Shown piece after piece: positions 24,129-35,593 of a stretch of DNA of 64,000 nucleotides (the first letter of the stretch is position 1; each line of letters opens with the position of its first letter). Origin of the DNA: Rhizophagus irregularis (Eukaryota > Glomeromycota > Glomeromycetes > Glomerales > Glomeraceae). The translations under genes and the position numbers were made by a program. Under the pieces are notes generated by a model. The model saw only the letters and a list, made by a program, of their open reading frames with translations, was not told where the DNA came from and did no database searches. The DNA is taken from the NCBI RefSeq assembly GCF_026210795.1, contig NC_089456.1, positions 436,501-500,500 on the forward strand. The letters are read 5' to 3'.

Positions 24129-26246
24129 ATGACAAATCCAACAGATATTCCAATTTTAAAATCAAAAGTAATTAAAGATGAAGCTTATGATAAAAATTAT
24201 AAGGAAATGCTTTCAATGATATCTACATTAAATGATAGATTATCTAAAGCAACAGAACAAGGAGATGAAAAAGCAATAAAACAACATTTGAAAAGAGGTC
24301 AATTATTAGTTCGTGATAGGATTGACCTTTTATTAGATGAAGATTCTCCTTTTTTAGAATTATGTCCATTAGCAGGATGGAATCAAAAAGATATGACATT
24401 AGGTGGATCAATTGTAGCAGGTATAGGATTAGTTTGTGGTGTAGAATGTTTAATAACTGGAAATGTACCAACATTATTTGGAGGATCATCAAATGAAATT
24501 AGTGTGGCAAAAGGTGCAAGAATAGCAGCAATTGCTAAAGAAAATAATTTACCATTTATACAATTAATTCAAACAGGTGGTGCAAAATTAGATCAACAAT
24601 CTAAAGTATTTCATCCAGGTGGTGGACAATTTCGTATGTTAGCTCAAAGAACAAAATTAAATTTACCAACATGTAGTGTAGTATTTGGTAGTAGTACAGC
24701 AGGTGGAGCTTATACACCTGCTTTAAGTGATTATATTATCATGGTAAAAAATCAAGCTCAAGTATTTCTTGGTGGTCCTCCTCTTGTACAAATGGCAATA
24801 GGTGAAAAGGTTGATGCTGAAAGTTTAGGTGGTGGTGATATGCATAGTAGAAAATCTGGTGTAAGTGATCAATTAGCTTTAGATGAATATGATGCTATTA
24901 AAAAAGCAAGAGAATTTATTGGTAGATTGAATTGGCAAAAGAAGGGGAAAATTCCTGCTACTCATCTTCTTCCTAAAATTGAGGAACCTTTATATGATAT
25001 TGGTAAATATAATTGAAAAAAAGATTTTTTTCTTCCAAAATTTATGTGCAAGAAGGCACAAGTACGCGATAATTTTTTACTACCACAATTTTTTTTTGTT
25101 TTCTTCTGCATAAAAAAAAAAATCTATCGAATTATTTATTTATTTATGTAACATACCATTTATTAATTCCTGAATTTATTTATTTACTTAAAAAGATGAA
25201 TTACTTGGAATCGTTTCTACAAATATTAGAATCCCTTTTGATGCTAATGAAGTTATTACTCGTATAGTTGATGGTTCAAAATTTATGGTTTTTAAACCAC
25301 TTTATGGACCAAATATTATTACAGGATGGGCTTATATTCATGGTGAATTTTATGATATAATGAGAAAAAAAAAGGGAAATTATTTAGTTGATTAATTAAT
25401 TAATTTGTTTTCAGGATTTCAAGTGGGTATCATTGCAAATAATAATGTTATATTTATGCAAGAAGCTAATAAGGCCACACAATTTATAAGATTATGTAAC
25501 ATGATGTAAGTGAAAAATTTTAATTACTTGAATTTTAATTATTTAATAATATAATATTTTTTAAAAATTCATCATCATTTTTTTTTTTAGGAATGTACCT
25601 CTCCTTTTCCTTCAAAATACCACAGGATTTATGGTAGGAAAGGAATATGAAGAAAAAGGAATTATAAAAGCTGGTGCACATTTCGTTAATGCTGTAAGTA
25701 ATAGTCAAGTACCTGCTATTACAATTATGATGGGAGCTTCTTATGGTGCTGGTAATTATGCTATGTGTGGTAGAGCTTATAATCCAAGGTAAGATGATAC
25801 ATTTATATAAAATATATACACATATATATAATAAATGTATTATGAAATTTTTTGTAGGTTTTTATTTTCTTGGCCAAATAGTAAATGTTCTGTTATGGGA
25901 CCTGATCAATTAATTGGTGTTATGGATATTATTATGAGAGAAGCTGCCGATAGGTAAGTTACTAATAAATTTTTGTTTCTCTTTTTTTTTAATTAAATAT
26001 TTATGATCTTGTTTTAACAATAATAGAGTTGGTAAACCAGTTAATGAGAAATTAGTAGCAGAAAGGAACAAAGTGCTTCGATCGATAGTAGAAAATGAAT
26101 CTGATGTTTATTGGACAAGTTCAAGATTATTAGATGATGGTATAATTGATCCTAGAATGACGAGAGTCATATTGGGATTTTGTTTGAGTATTGTCTATAA
26201 CGAAAAAGTTGAAGGTGGTAATTTGGCTGGTGCAAGTAGAATGTAA
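24129..26246 (+). CDS. Acyl-CoA carboxylase carboxyltransferase, methylcrotonoyl-CoA carboxylase beta-like
   Basis: Biotin-dependent carboxyltransferase subunit of the ClpP/crotonase fold. The nearest family is the beta subunit of 3-methylcrotonoyl-CoA carboxylase (leucine breakdown). Six exons: 24129-25002, 25196-25342, 25415-25505, 25591-25788, 25858-25953 and 26027-26246, giving 541 residues, close to the usual size. Landmarks: [52 protein letters not shown] in the N-half; [36 protein letters not shown] and [12 protein letters not shown] in the C-half. Oddities: the N-terminus ([20 protein letters not shown]) does not look like a mitochondrial presequence, and the protein ends in SRM, which fits the PTS1 consensus. 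The exact acyl-CoA substrate (methylcrotonoyl, geranyl or other) cannot be read here, and the partner biotin subunit is not in the window. Confidence 0.88.
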
Positions 26247-26656
26247 CATATATATTTATTAGATAAAATTTACATGAAGGAGATTTTTTTTTAAAAAAAA
26301 AAAAATTTATCAATAAAATAAATTTTTATTTAAAGAAATATAAGTTTGTTGGTATATATGCAGCCTAACTGTACATACTAATTCACCATGGTGCAGTCCA
26401 ACCTACGCTAATCCCTGTACCTTCACACTATTGGTAGTAGCGTCCGCAGTAAAATTCTTTTATGCATCCATTTGATATATTTTCATTCGTCGAAATCATT
26501 ATAACCTAGATTTCGAGTCTGAACCATTAACATATAAATATTTTTTATTTGCCGATGCCATTTGACCCTTTATTGATTTAAATAATAATTTAAATGATTT
26601 TGTCTGTAATACATAGAATTAAATTACAAATAGATCATATGGACCACGCCTACTTT
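26247..26656. other. Convergent intergenic region
   Basis: A 410-bp region between the 3' ends of the carboxyltransferase and the first NYN gene. It should carry both polyadenylation regions (AATAAA words near 26314). Nothing else recognised. Confidence 0.5.
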
Positions 26657-27609
26657 TTAATCTCGAACTAACATTATACTTTCAGTCATAGTCACAATTA
26701 AAAATGGTTCATTTACTAACAGATCCGGATAACTCTTTGATAACCAATCTCTTGCATGTATCAATTTACTTTCACTATCAAAATACAAATGAGCGGTTGT
26801 GTCATCTTCCCAATAAAACTGACACAATAAATTTAGAGCACGAAAACATTCCATTATCGGTTCGTTCTTACATTTCCAACTATTAATTATATCACCACTA
26901 ATCTCAAGAGTATGTCTTTTGTCCGTGGCATGTTTTTCGGTGATATACGCGAAAGACTTGAAATGATCTTCCAACGATAAATAAGGAAATTTCTTAAGTT
27001 CATTAGATATTCCTATGGGAACGGATTATCAAATGGTCAGACACTTCGTACTCATAATCAAGAAATAAAAATAATACTTTATACTTCCTACCTCTAGACC
27101 AAGACCATATTTCGATCCTCCAATTCTTTTCTTTGGCCTTGTCTAATGGGATAATAAAGTCGGCATCGCCAGAGACTAATACTAATGTACCCGGATTCTT
27201 GCTGTATATGATGTCCATCATATCAACTGCAAGTTGTGTGTCAACTTTTTTCTCTCTTCCCGCGGTTAGTGGAAAAATATTGACATTGAACTTAAGGTCT
27301 AACGCTCGCACCCATAACTCATCATCAATTGGTGGATCAGAGCCAGCAATGAAAACCCCTCCCAATTTTCTTCCATTACAAACTGTTATGACGAGTCGAT
27401 TGGGATCGACATTAAAAACATCATTCGCAATTCTAAGGTTGCTTTGCGAACCATAAGTGACATTAGAGTAATCGATGAAAATATATACGAGGTCTGAAGT
27501 TGTTATAAAAAAAGAGAGATTCCCCGCATAAGTTATAATGAAACCAGCTTGAAAAATTAACAATTATGATACCAAATAGTAACATACCAGATGCTGCTGG
27601 TGCTGCCAT
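26657..27609 (-). CDS. NYN-domain (PIN-like nuclease) protein, copy A
   Basis: Putative RNase of the NYN/PIN-like superfamily. Three exons: 27588-27609, 27092-27493 and 26657-27012, giving 259 residues. The 22-nt first exon encodes only MAAPAAS and the first base of the next codon; this mini first exon is shared by all family members here. The NYN domain starts at VYIFIDYSN, followed by NRLVITVCNGRK, the acidic pair VDTQLAVDMM and VSGDADF; all expected acidic residues are present, so activity is plausible. Exon 3 carries a second conserved region (LEISGDII-W, NEPIMEC, LLCQFYW, TTAHLYFDSES-L-ARDWL) that could be a small RNA-binding fold, but I do not recognise it. Unlike copies C and E it lacks the two alternative AGs upstream and probably splices at CAG|ACCTC. 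Confidence 0.82.
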
Positions 27610-28347
27610 TTCTGTTAACTAACGTCAAAAGTAATGTGAAAGAAAATAGTTTAACTATGATTTTTTTTTATCTAAAAAAAAAGACAAAAAACAAAAAAAG
27701 CTTACTTTTCAGAATTTACACGTTTGAGAATATTAAATTTAGCTCGTACACTTTCCAGGAAAGAGTCGAAGTGTACAAAGTATACGTGACAAAAATATCG
27801 TGCTTATTTTATTTTATCCATCGATCTGCAGAATGTGCATTTAATTTAGTTTGCGACGATGTGTAATTTATATTCCGAGTATGACCTAGATAAAAACGTC
27901 CAGAGATTTCAATCGGGCTGAATTATTATAAATATTTCTTATTATTAAACGAAACTTGTCAACAAATATTTGTGTTCCATCTTTCCATTAATCGTCGGAT
28001 CATATTATTTACAATGAAAAAAGTAATCACTAAAATAATTTTATTTAGTTATAAAAATTTAAAATGTAAATTATAATAAATAACTTACCAACTATAGTAA
28101 TTATAGTAATTAACCAAATAATGCAATTAAAATCATGTGACCATAATTTCTATTTCGATGTAATGCGTTGAAAAATATATGATTTTTTATTGATATAAAA
28201 AAAAGGAAAATAAATTATATAAATTGGTCGTGATACACAGAATTGTGTTACAGTGAAATGGTATAATTATACTGAACCATACCAGTTTTTCATTTGCCTA
28301 CTATACTACTATATATACCTTATACTCTATATATACAAAAAACATTA
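27610..28347. other. Spacer between NYN copies A and B
   Basis: Upstream region of copy A and 3' flank of copy B. No gene supported; short A/T-rich frames only. A TTAATCGTCGGATCA word near 27988 recurs at 35048-35062 and, in part (TCGTCGGATCA), at 29976-29987, the two sites where the segmental duplication units start. Confidence 0.45.
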
Positions 28348-29412
28348 TTATTTCAAAATTATACTTTCCGTTAAATCCACAAATACATACTGATCATCTA
28401 ATGGATCATCTGTATTTTGTTGAGGGAGATCAACGATATCCTCCGTAATTTTTTTGTCTTGCAACACCTTGACACTCTTGCCAACTCTTCCTTGTTCTTT
28501 TAACAACATCGGATATTTCTTAAATAACCAACCCCTTGCTTGTTTCAAATGAGTTTCATTATCAAAATACAAATGAGCAGTTGTTTTATTCACCCATTGA
28601 AACTGACATAATAAATTTAAAGCACAATAACATTCCATTATCGGTTCATTTTTCCATTTCCAATTCTTAATTATATCACTACTGATCTCAAAAGTATACC
28701 TATTCCTAGGTCCAGTGATATATACGAATGACTTGTAATGAAAATTCAATGATGTATAAGGGAAATTACTAAAGTGTTTAGACTTTCCTGAAATGGGATA
28801 TAAAGTGATCAGTTTACGTGTCATGTGCCGAGAAATATAAACATATATAAATAATACTTTTATACCTTTATTCCAAAACCATATCTCGATCTCCCAATTC
28901 TCTTTTCTGGCCTCTTCTAATGGGACAGAATAGTCGGAATCGCCAGCGACTAATACTAATATTCCTGGATTTTTTCGTATGGTAAGCATAATGTCGCAAG
29001 TAAGTCGTGAGTCAACTTTTTTTTCTTTGTTTGATGCGTTTCTTGGGAAAGTTTTGACATTGAACCCATGGTGTTCAGCTCGTCTCCATGCCAATTCATC
29101 TTTAGCTGGTGTTGGAGCCGTTTGTGGAGTAGAACCAGCAATGAAAACCCCACCCGATTTTCTTCCATTACAAACTGTTAAGACAAGTCGATTGAGATCG
29201 ACATTAAAATGATCGTTTGCAATATTAAGTTCACGCGAACCCTCATGAGTGACGTTAGAATAATCGATGAAAATATACACAAGTTCTGCTACAAGGGAAG
29301 AGATACTCTGCATAAGTTATTATAAAACTAGTTTGACAAATATAACAATTATGATACCACGTGGGCGAGAACAAAAAAAGGCAAATATACCAGGATCTAC
29401 TGGTCCTGCCAT
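28348..29412 (-). CDS. NYN-domain (PIN-like nuclease) protein, copy B
   Basis: Three exons: 29391-29412, 28866-29288 and 28348-28787, giving 294 residues in one frame. The 22-nt first exon encodes MAGPVDP plus one base. The NYN domain has VYIFIDYSN, NRLVLTVCNGRK, FIAGSTPQ, VDSRLTCDIM and VAGDSDYSVPL, so the acidic residues are complete. The exon 3 domain repeats the family pattern (FEISSDII, NEPIMEC, LLCQFQW, TTAHLYFDNET) and is followed by a tail (VDLPQQNTDDPLDDQYVF) that copy C partly shares. A putative ribonuclease; its target and any tie to RNA silencing are unknown. Confidence 0.84.
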
Positions 29413-30413
29413 TTCTGCTAAACTACCAATTAAGAATTGAATTTCGATAGAACATTATGTTCAGTTTACAGGTTTTTTTAGGTCAAAAAAGGAAAAAAAA
29501 AAAAATATTAAGGTAGAAACGCTTACTTTTAAACTATTAAATTAACGGTTTGGAGTTATAATCCAGGAATTGGGATAATCCAGCCCGTACACTGTCTCTG
29601 AGAAAGAACAAAATATACGAAGTAATTACTTATTAGTAAGGTAAATAAATAATACGTGGAATTATTACAGTTGATCGACGGAATACATATTCAATATGGT
29701 GGTTTTAGCGTACGCATACCCAATTAAGGATGTAAAAATGATGTAACCTGATAAATGAGAAAAAATGATCATTGCTTTAACCAGATTTAAATTTGGATGT
29801 ACGCAACTCCATATGGTGGGAAAATTTATTTAGATTCCAACTAGATAATTATAGAACGTACATCAAGCAAATCATTTATTTCTTGTAACAAATCGTTGAA
29901 CAATGTTGAACAATCAATAATTATTACAGGGAGTATATATCACTTCAACACCAACAGATTTTCATGATGAAAGACTCGTCGGATCACGAAACAAGTTGGT
30001 GATAATTTATTTGATTGGTGCAATCGGTGCTATTAGAAAAAGTTAACCAAATTTTTTAAATTTTGTTTAAATATATATGTTTATCCATTTGAGAAGAATC
30101 TTAATGATCGGCGTGGCTTAAAAATTTTGTTTTAAAAAATCATGTGTCCAAAATTTCCGAGAAGCCACCGCATATAAACATTTTTTTATTTTCCGAACAA
30201 AATATTTTGATCCTTTATTGAATAAGTTATATGATTTGACTGTGATACATATATTTGTTTAGATATTTATAATTGTTTTACAAAGTGGAATTGTGTATTT
30301 ATACTAGATTACATCATTTCTATATCTAATATTAATATACTAATGTCAAATACGATAATCTAGATACAGTTATACAATACAAACAAAATACAAAGGATAA
30401 ATTAAATAAATTA
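29413..30413. other. Spacer between NYN copies B and C, start of duplication unit 1
   Basis: No gene supported. From about 29976 the sequence (TCGTCGGATCACGAAACAAG onward) matches the region starting at about 35052, marking the left edge of the first segmental duplication unit. Confidence 0.6.
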
Positions 30414-31523
30414 TCATTTCAAGGATCCCCCATTAAATAATTGGTTTACCAATGGTTCTTTTGCTGTCTGTTGAGGTAGGTCAACGACAATATCCGAAAA
30501 TTTTTTGTCTTGAGTGTTGGTATGGTTTCCTTCATGCGGCATCTTATCATTCTTGATATCTTTTCCTAGCTCTTCTACCAACATATTCGGATAATCCTTG
30601 GATAACCACCAATTACTTGCATCTTGCAACTGATTTTTGCTATCAAAATACAAATGAGCGGTTGTGCCATTTATCCAGTAAAACTGACACAACAAATTAC
30701 GAGTAAAATAATATTCCATTATCGGCTCGTTCCTCCATTTCCAACTCTTAATTATATCACCACTAATTTTAAGAACATATTTACTCTTAAGGGGATATAT
30801 TCTGGTGACATATGCGAAAAACCTATAATGGTCTCTCAAAGATACATGAGGAAAGCTTTTAAAGTTTTTAGCCATTCCTATAGGAAAACAAGTTATCAAA
30901 TGGTTAATTCTTGCTCATGTGTCCAGAAATATAAATAAATAATATTTTCATACCTTTAGGCCAGGACCATATTTCGACCCCCCATTTCTTCTCTTTGGCC
31001 TTGTTTATTGGGGTAGAAAAATCCGAATCGCCAGTAATTAGTATTAATGTACCTGGAGTCTTGGTAAGAATGACCTCCATTATATTGCAAGCAAGATCTA
31101 CATCAACTCCTTTCTCCTTGTTTGAAGCGTTTCGTGGAAAAGTTTTAACATTGAACCCAAGGTCTTCTGCTCGTTTCCATGACAACTCATCTTTAGCTGG
31201 TGTTGAAGCAATTTGTGGAGTAGAACCTGCAATGAAAACCCCACCCAATTTTCTTCCATTACAAACTATTATGACAAGTCGATTAAGATCCACATTAAAA
31301 GACTCGTTCTGAAAACTAAGTTCACGCGAACCCTCATGAACGACGTTAGAGTAATCGATGAAAATATATACAAGATCTGAAGTTGCTACAAGAAAGAGAT
31401 TTTCTGCATAAGTCATAGTATAATAATTATAACAATTATGATACCACACAGGTAAGAATGGGAAAAAGGCTACCAAAAGATTAAATAAAATGCGTACATA
31501 CCATGGGCTGTTGGTCCTGACAT
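30414..31523 (-). CDS. NYN-domain (PIN-like nuclease) protein, copy C
   Basis: Three exons: 31502-31523, 30954-31385 and 30414-30877, giving 305 residues. The mini first exon encodes MSGPTAH plus one base. Exon 2 can also start 18 nt upstream (31403), because two AG acceptors lie in frame, adding ENLFLV. The NYN domain has VYIFIDYSN, NRLVIIVCNGRK and ITGDSDF, but the second acidic position reads VDVDLACNIM: an Asp to Asn change relative to copies A and B (AVDMM, TCDIM). The exon 3 domain keeps LKISGDII, NEPIMEY, LLCQFYW and TTAHLYFDS. The gene lies in unit 1 of the segmental duplication and is the counterpart of the fused gene in unit 2. Possible reduced nuclease activity is inference. Confidence 0.83.
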
Positions 31524-33530
31524 TTCTGCTAGTTATCATATATAATAAAATATGATATACTTTTATTTAATTTATGGTTCCTTTCGACTAAAAAAAAAAG
31601 AAGAAATGCTTATTTTTTTTTAACCAAGTAAATGAAAGAAACGGCTTTTTGTAAATCAGGGTTGAACGATTCGGCACGCACACTCTTCTAGTGAAGAAAA
31701 TGTACGATATAGAATCACAACCCTGATAAAGTTTAATAAGCTTGTGGAGGTTAACGAGTATACTCTGCAAGAGGAGAATTTTCTTGCAAGAGAAGAGAGC
31801 GAAATTCTTCGAAAATATGGGGAAAAATGCCGCATATTTCTAGTTATTGGCAACTGGCGTAAAAATAATGTATCACAATATTAAATCAAATATAGAAATT
31901 TGAACAATGTAAACCGCAGGGAAAAGAGGCAAGATAACAATGAAAGTAAAAAGTAAATAACGGTTGCATTAATTCCGGTCTCGAAAAGTTTTCTGCGTCA
32001 CGTGTGTAAATTTATCAACCAATTGTATTGAGGGTCTTTCAGTAGATTACCAAAAAAAAGATAACTTGTATTACAATATTTGCATCTATTGGCGATCATT
32101 AGCACATAATTCCCAAATTAGAAGATTTTTCTCGGAATATCATTGACCCAAAAGAAAAGGAAAGAGCCAAAAATAGAGAATGAAGCTAAACTGGTAGTAA
32201 TGAAGATAAGATAATGTGCAATTAGAATTATTAGAAAGCGTGTTTAATGAACAGATTAATTTTTGATTTAGAATAAACTTCAATTTTTTTTTTTATTACA
32301 TGAAGCATAAATGAGTAGTTGAGTACATAAATGCGTTTAGAGTTACATATCGAACATGACCTAATTTAGGGATGGACGGAATTAGCGTCCAAAAATATGT
32401 AGGGTCTTCTATTATATATGTGTATGTATGTATATATCATAATTGACGTTAATTGACATTAGATCTTGCATTAAATCTATTTGGGGACATTTTATTCCCA
32501 CGACAGCCATTTTGCGTTCAAACTTTTGTAAAGCATTGGGAGGAAAGGGAAATATGTTACATAAAATCGGGAAAACTTGATCTATCTGCTATTGTCACGC
32601 CATCCTGGATTGAAAAAGCAAATAGAGATCGGCCCAATAGTCATTGGTCGACAAGTTTATACTGGATCGGAACCGTTTCTAAACAAAAGATAAATTCGTA
32701 TGAATCTTATGGAGATTATAAAAAATTACGGACAAACTAATATTTAAATCTCGATTTTTATATGCGTGTATCACTATGCTAAAATTGATTGAGATTTACT
32801 CAAGAAGCAAAATCGAGAAATCTTTTGAATACCCTTCAAAGAATTTATTAACAGAAATATGATAATATTTACATTGAGAGATCAAACGCAATACCTCATA
32901 GTTGATCTCATATCGCATCGATGATGTACAGTATTATTCTATTGTGAAATCCCGAATCGACTTAACCAAATTTCTAAAAATCTACCTAAAAATAGTTATA
33001 TATAAGTGGCCTAGTATATATTTAGCAGTTTAATATAATAAAATTACAAATTAAGGTGCTAGCATACATTCTTTTCTGGAAATTTTAGTGGAGATTTCTC
33101 GTAAATTCCCATTCATTTTTGAAAATTATTTACCGTCTTGACTTTACAAAATTTGGAAAGTATATTAAGAATACATAAGAATACATGAAAAGATGTTAAT
33201 TTGTGTATTGAAGCAATCATTGGTGTAAATTATCCTTTTTCTCAACCCGAACAAATCGTTCTTTCCTTATCTTAATACCTTTTTCTGGGTAAAACAGTAA
33301 AAAAAAAAATATATAGTTTAGGTAATAATATAACATGTAAAGGCATCCCCCGAAACTTGCTACTCTAATTTTTCATAATTAGTCTTAATTTAGCCAACCG
33401 GTAATACAGCAATATTCTATATTTATCTTTCGTAATGTTATCTTTCTAATGCGCAATTGTTATTCTACGACGTACCACAATATAAAGTAATTTTTAGAGA
33501 CGTAAAAGTTCTAAGTTGGTAGTTGGTTGA

Positions 33531-33688
33531 ACTTTTGCAATGAGGTGAACTATCGAACTTTTTCATGAGGCGAACTATCGAACTTTCGCAAACATCGAAC
33601 TTTCGAAAGAAGTGACGGAACCATCGAATTTTTGCATGAGGTCCATCGAAACTTTCACAAAGAAGTGAACTATCGAACTTTTGCAATG
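33531..33688. repeat. Degenerate CGAACTTT minisatellite (unit 1)
   Basis: Roughly six degenerate repeats of a word like GTGAACTATCGAACTTTTGC with ATGAGG or AAAGAA linkers. The homologous array in unit 2 is at about 39466-39604 and has fewer or shorter units, so the array has changed since duplication. Confidence 0.7.
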
Positions 33689-35274
33689 CAGATATTGTAA
33701 TACATCATTGCAAAAAAACTAATACCTTAGCGAAACCTTATTTATATTACGACAAGTAAAAAATTTTTGATGACTACATTAAAGTTTAATGTTAAATTGA
33801 ACATTTTGCATAGTTCCTCATATAATTATTATTCATTCTATCAAGAATATCGATCCAGAATATCTATAATTGGATCATGAAAGAAATGACATAATATATG
33901 GCTTGGCTTTTAACAAGCACTTTTTATGTTAATTATGTTTCACTTTGTAAAACAAAAATCTATGTATATGCATTATGAATTACAAGCAGAGTTCAATAAA
34001 AAGTGATCCTTTCTTAATTTATGCAGTATAATGAATAAATAGTTTTTTTTTTAAAAAAAAGAATGATTTATATTGTTATGTTTTTTTCCTCCAATATCAT
34101 GTTTATTTTCAAATATGAAACACCTATCATCATTCGAACTTATCTTAAATCGAAAACGAATTAAAAATACAATCATTGGTTTTAGATTTAAGATTTTTTT
34201 TGTTTTTAATTAAGGGGAAAATTTATTTTCAACAAAAATGAGAAACTATTCCATATATATATCATGATGAACATATATTTACAAATAATCAAAAAAGTTC
34301 TAAATAGAGAATATATGAATTATGAGTCTATTTGAATTATTGAACTTAATTGACTTATTTTTTTCAATTCGATATTCAATTGAAAATATTATAATAGCAA
34401 AAATATATTATTTATTTTAAAAATAAAGAACTTTTCCCGTATATACTATGAACCTTGGATTGATACTGCGTCAATCTAGACGCGTGATTCAATAGATCAG
34501 GTGAAGATATGACTGGTTCATTAATTATTTCTGCACAAATACAAGTCATACAATGCGAGTTCGTAAAATATCCAATCACTCCAGTTAATTCATCTTTCAA
34601 AAAAACCAGACTTATAATCAATCCTTTTCAATGAATGGATGATTAAATTAAACACGTGTACAGACAGGATGTACTCTGTATAATTCTGGCCCGTAAGTAA
34701 ACTTCTATTCTAATAAAAGAAGAAGTGAGGACAACCCAAAAATTAATACGGTAAATTCTAAAATTTTAAATTCCGTTGTATTGGATCACATTTTTTTAAA
34801 AAAAATATGATTTAATAAATAAAAGTAATAAATTACAATCCCAATTTTGGGGGGAGTGAATAAAAAATATATATATATCTGTTGTAAATATTTATATTTT
34901 ATTATTGTTACATATTAATTACATTTTAGACCTGGATTTCAAAGGTGGCTCCTTTTCTTATATGCAAATATCTGTTTATCTCTATTTGTATATCTTTGGT
35001 TGTTTCCAAACCAATAGTTTCTCGGTAAATGATCCATGTAATAAAAGTTAATCGTCGGATCACGAAACAAGTTGGTGATAATTTATCGGTGCAAATAGAA
35101 TGTAATTTGTATTTGTTAGAAAAAGTTTACCAAATTTTTTAAAATATATGTTTATAGATCCATCTTAATGATCGGCGTGGCTTAAAAATTTTGTTTTAAA
35201 AAATCAACATATAAACATTTTTTTATTATCCGAATACTAAATAGTTATATGATTTGGCTGTAATACATAGATAA

Positions 35275-35375
35275 ACAGTCAACCCTCTCTATCTATGCAC
35301 GTATTATATATCTTTTCTCTCTAAATGCACGGTTTTTCAAATTTTCATTATGATCCCAAGGGGAGAGTTAACTGT
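35275..35375. mobile_element. Short inverted-repeat insertion (~97 bp MITE)
   Basis: The ends AACAGTCAACCCTCTC (from about 35275) and the reverse complement of GAGAGTTAACTGTT (to about 35373) form imperfect inverted repeats bordered by TA. Interior includes CTCTCTAAATGCACGG. The matching place in unit 1 (near 30258) lacks it, although the empty site is not exact. Confidence 0.5.
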
Positions 35376-35593
35376 TTATAATTGTTTTACAAAGTGGAAT
35401 TGTGTATTTATACTAGATTACACCATTTCTATAACTAATATTACGCACAGTACCCGGTATTTTGCAAATTTCGGGGTTTGGCCCTGTATCCCTATTACGC
35501 GAATTTTTACTATTAATAAAGAGTGTTTAAAACTTATAAAATAATTAGGGTATTGTTACATGTCACACCTAAAAATATTTGTTGATAATAAGA

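Larger units (their letters stand above)
29976..35050. repeat. Segmental duplication, unit 1
   Basis: About 5.1 kb, tandem and same-orientation with unit 2 (about 35052-41145). Matching landmarks occur in the same order in both: the TCGTCGGATCACGAAACAAG start, an NYN gene, a conserved upstream block (TGGTTCCTTTCGACTAAAAA), GCCGCATATTTCTAGTTATT, CCACGACAGCCATTTTGCGT, the CGAACTTT minisatellite and GGATTTCAAAGGTGGCTCCT near the end. Edges are estimated by eye. Confidence 0.85.
31524..35593. other. Non-coding part of duplication unit 1 and start of unit 2
   Basis: Four kilobases without a supported gene. The longest frame (32453-32740) is broken in the unit 2 copy (38330-38620: a stop replaces a sense codon and indels shift the frame), so it is judged non-coding or dead. 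Contains the minisatellite at 33531-33688, a conserved but frame-broken block at about 34430-34640 (counterpart 40440-40680), and small insertions near 35277-35373 and 35447-35560 that unit 1 lacks. Confidence 0.6.

Noticed and set aside
23920-24132. Open frame overlapping the carboxyltransferase start
   Set aside because: Composition-driven Phe/Leu/Ile-rich translation from an AT-rich leader; it ends at the real gene's start and shows no domain.
32453-32740. 96-codon open frame on the plus strand in duplication unit 1
   Set aside because: The homologous stretch in unit 2 (about 38330-38620) has a stop in place of a sense codon and frame-shifting indels, and there is no family resemblance; the frame is not conserved as protein.
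34430-34640. Block conserved between duplication units with frames on opposite strands in each copy
   Set aside because: The open frame lies on the minus strand in unit 1 and the plus strand in unit 2; conservation is explained by the duplication, not by coding.
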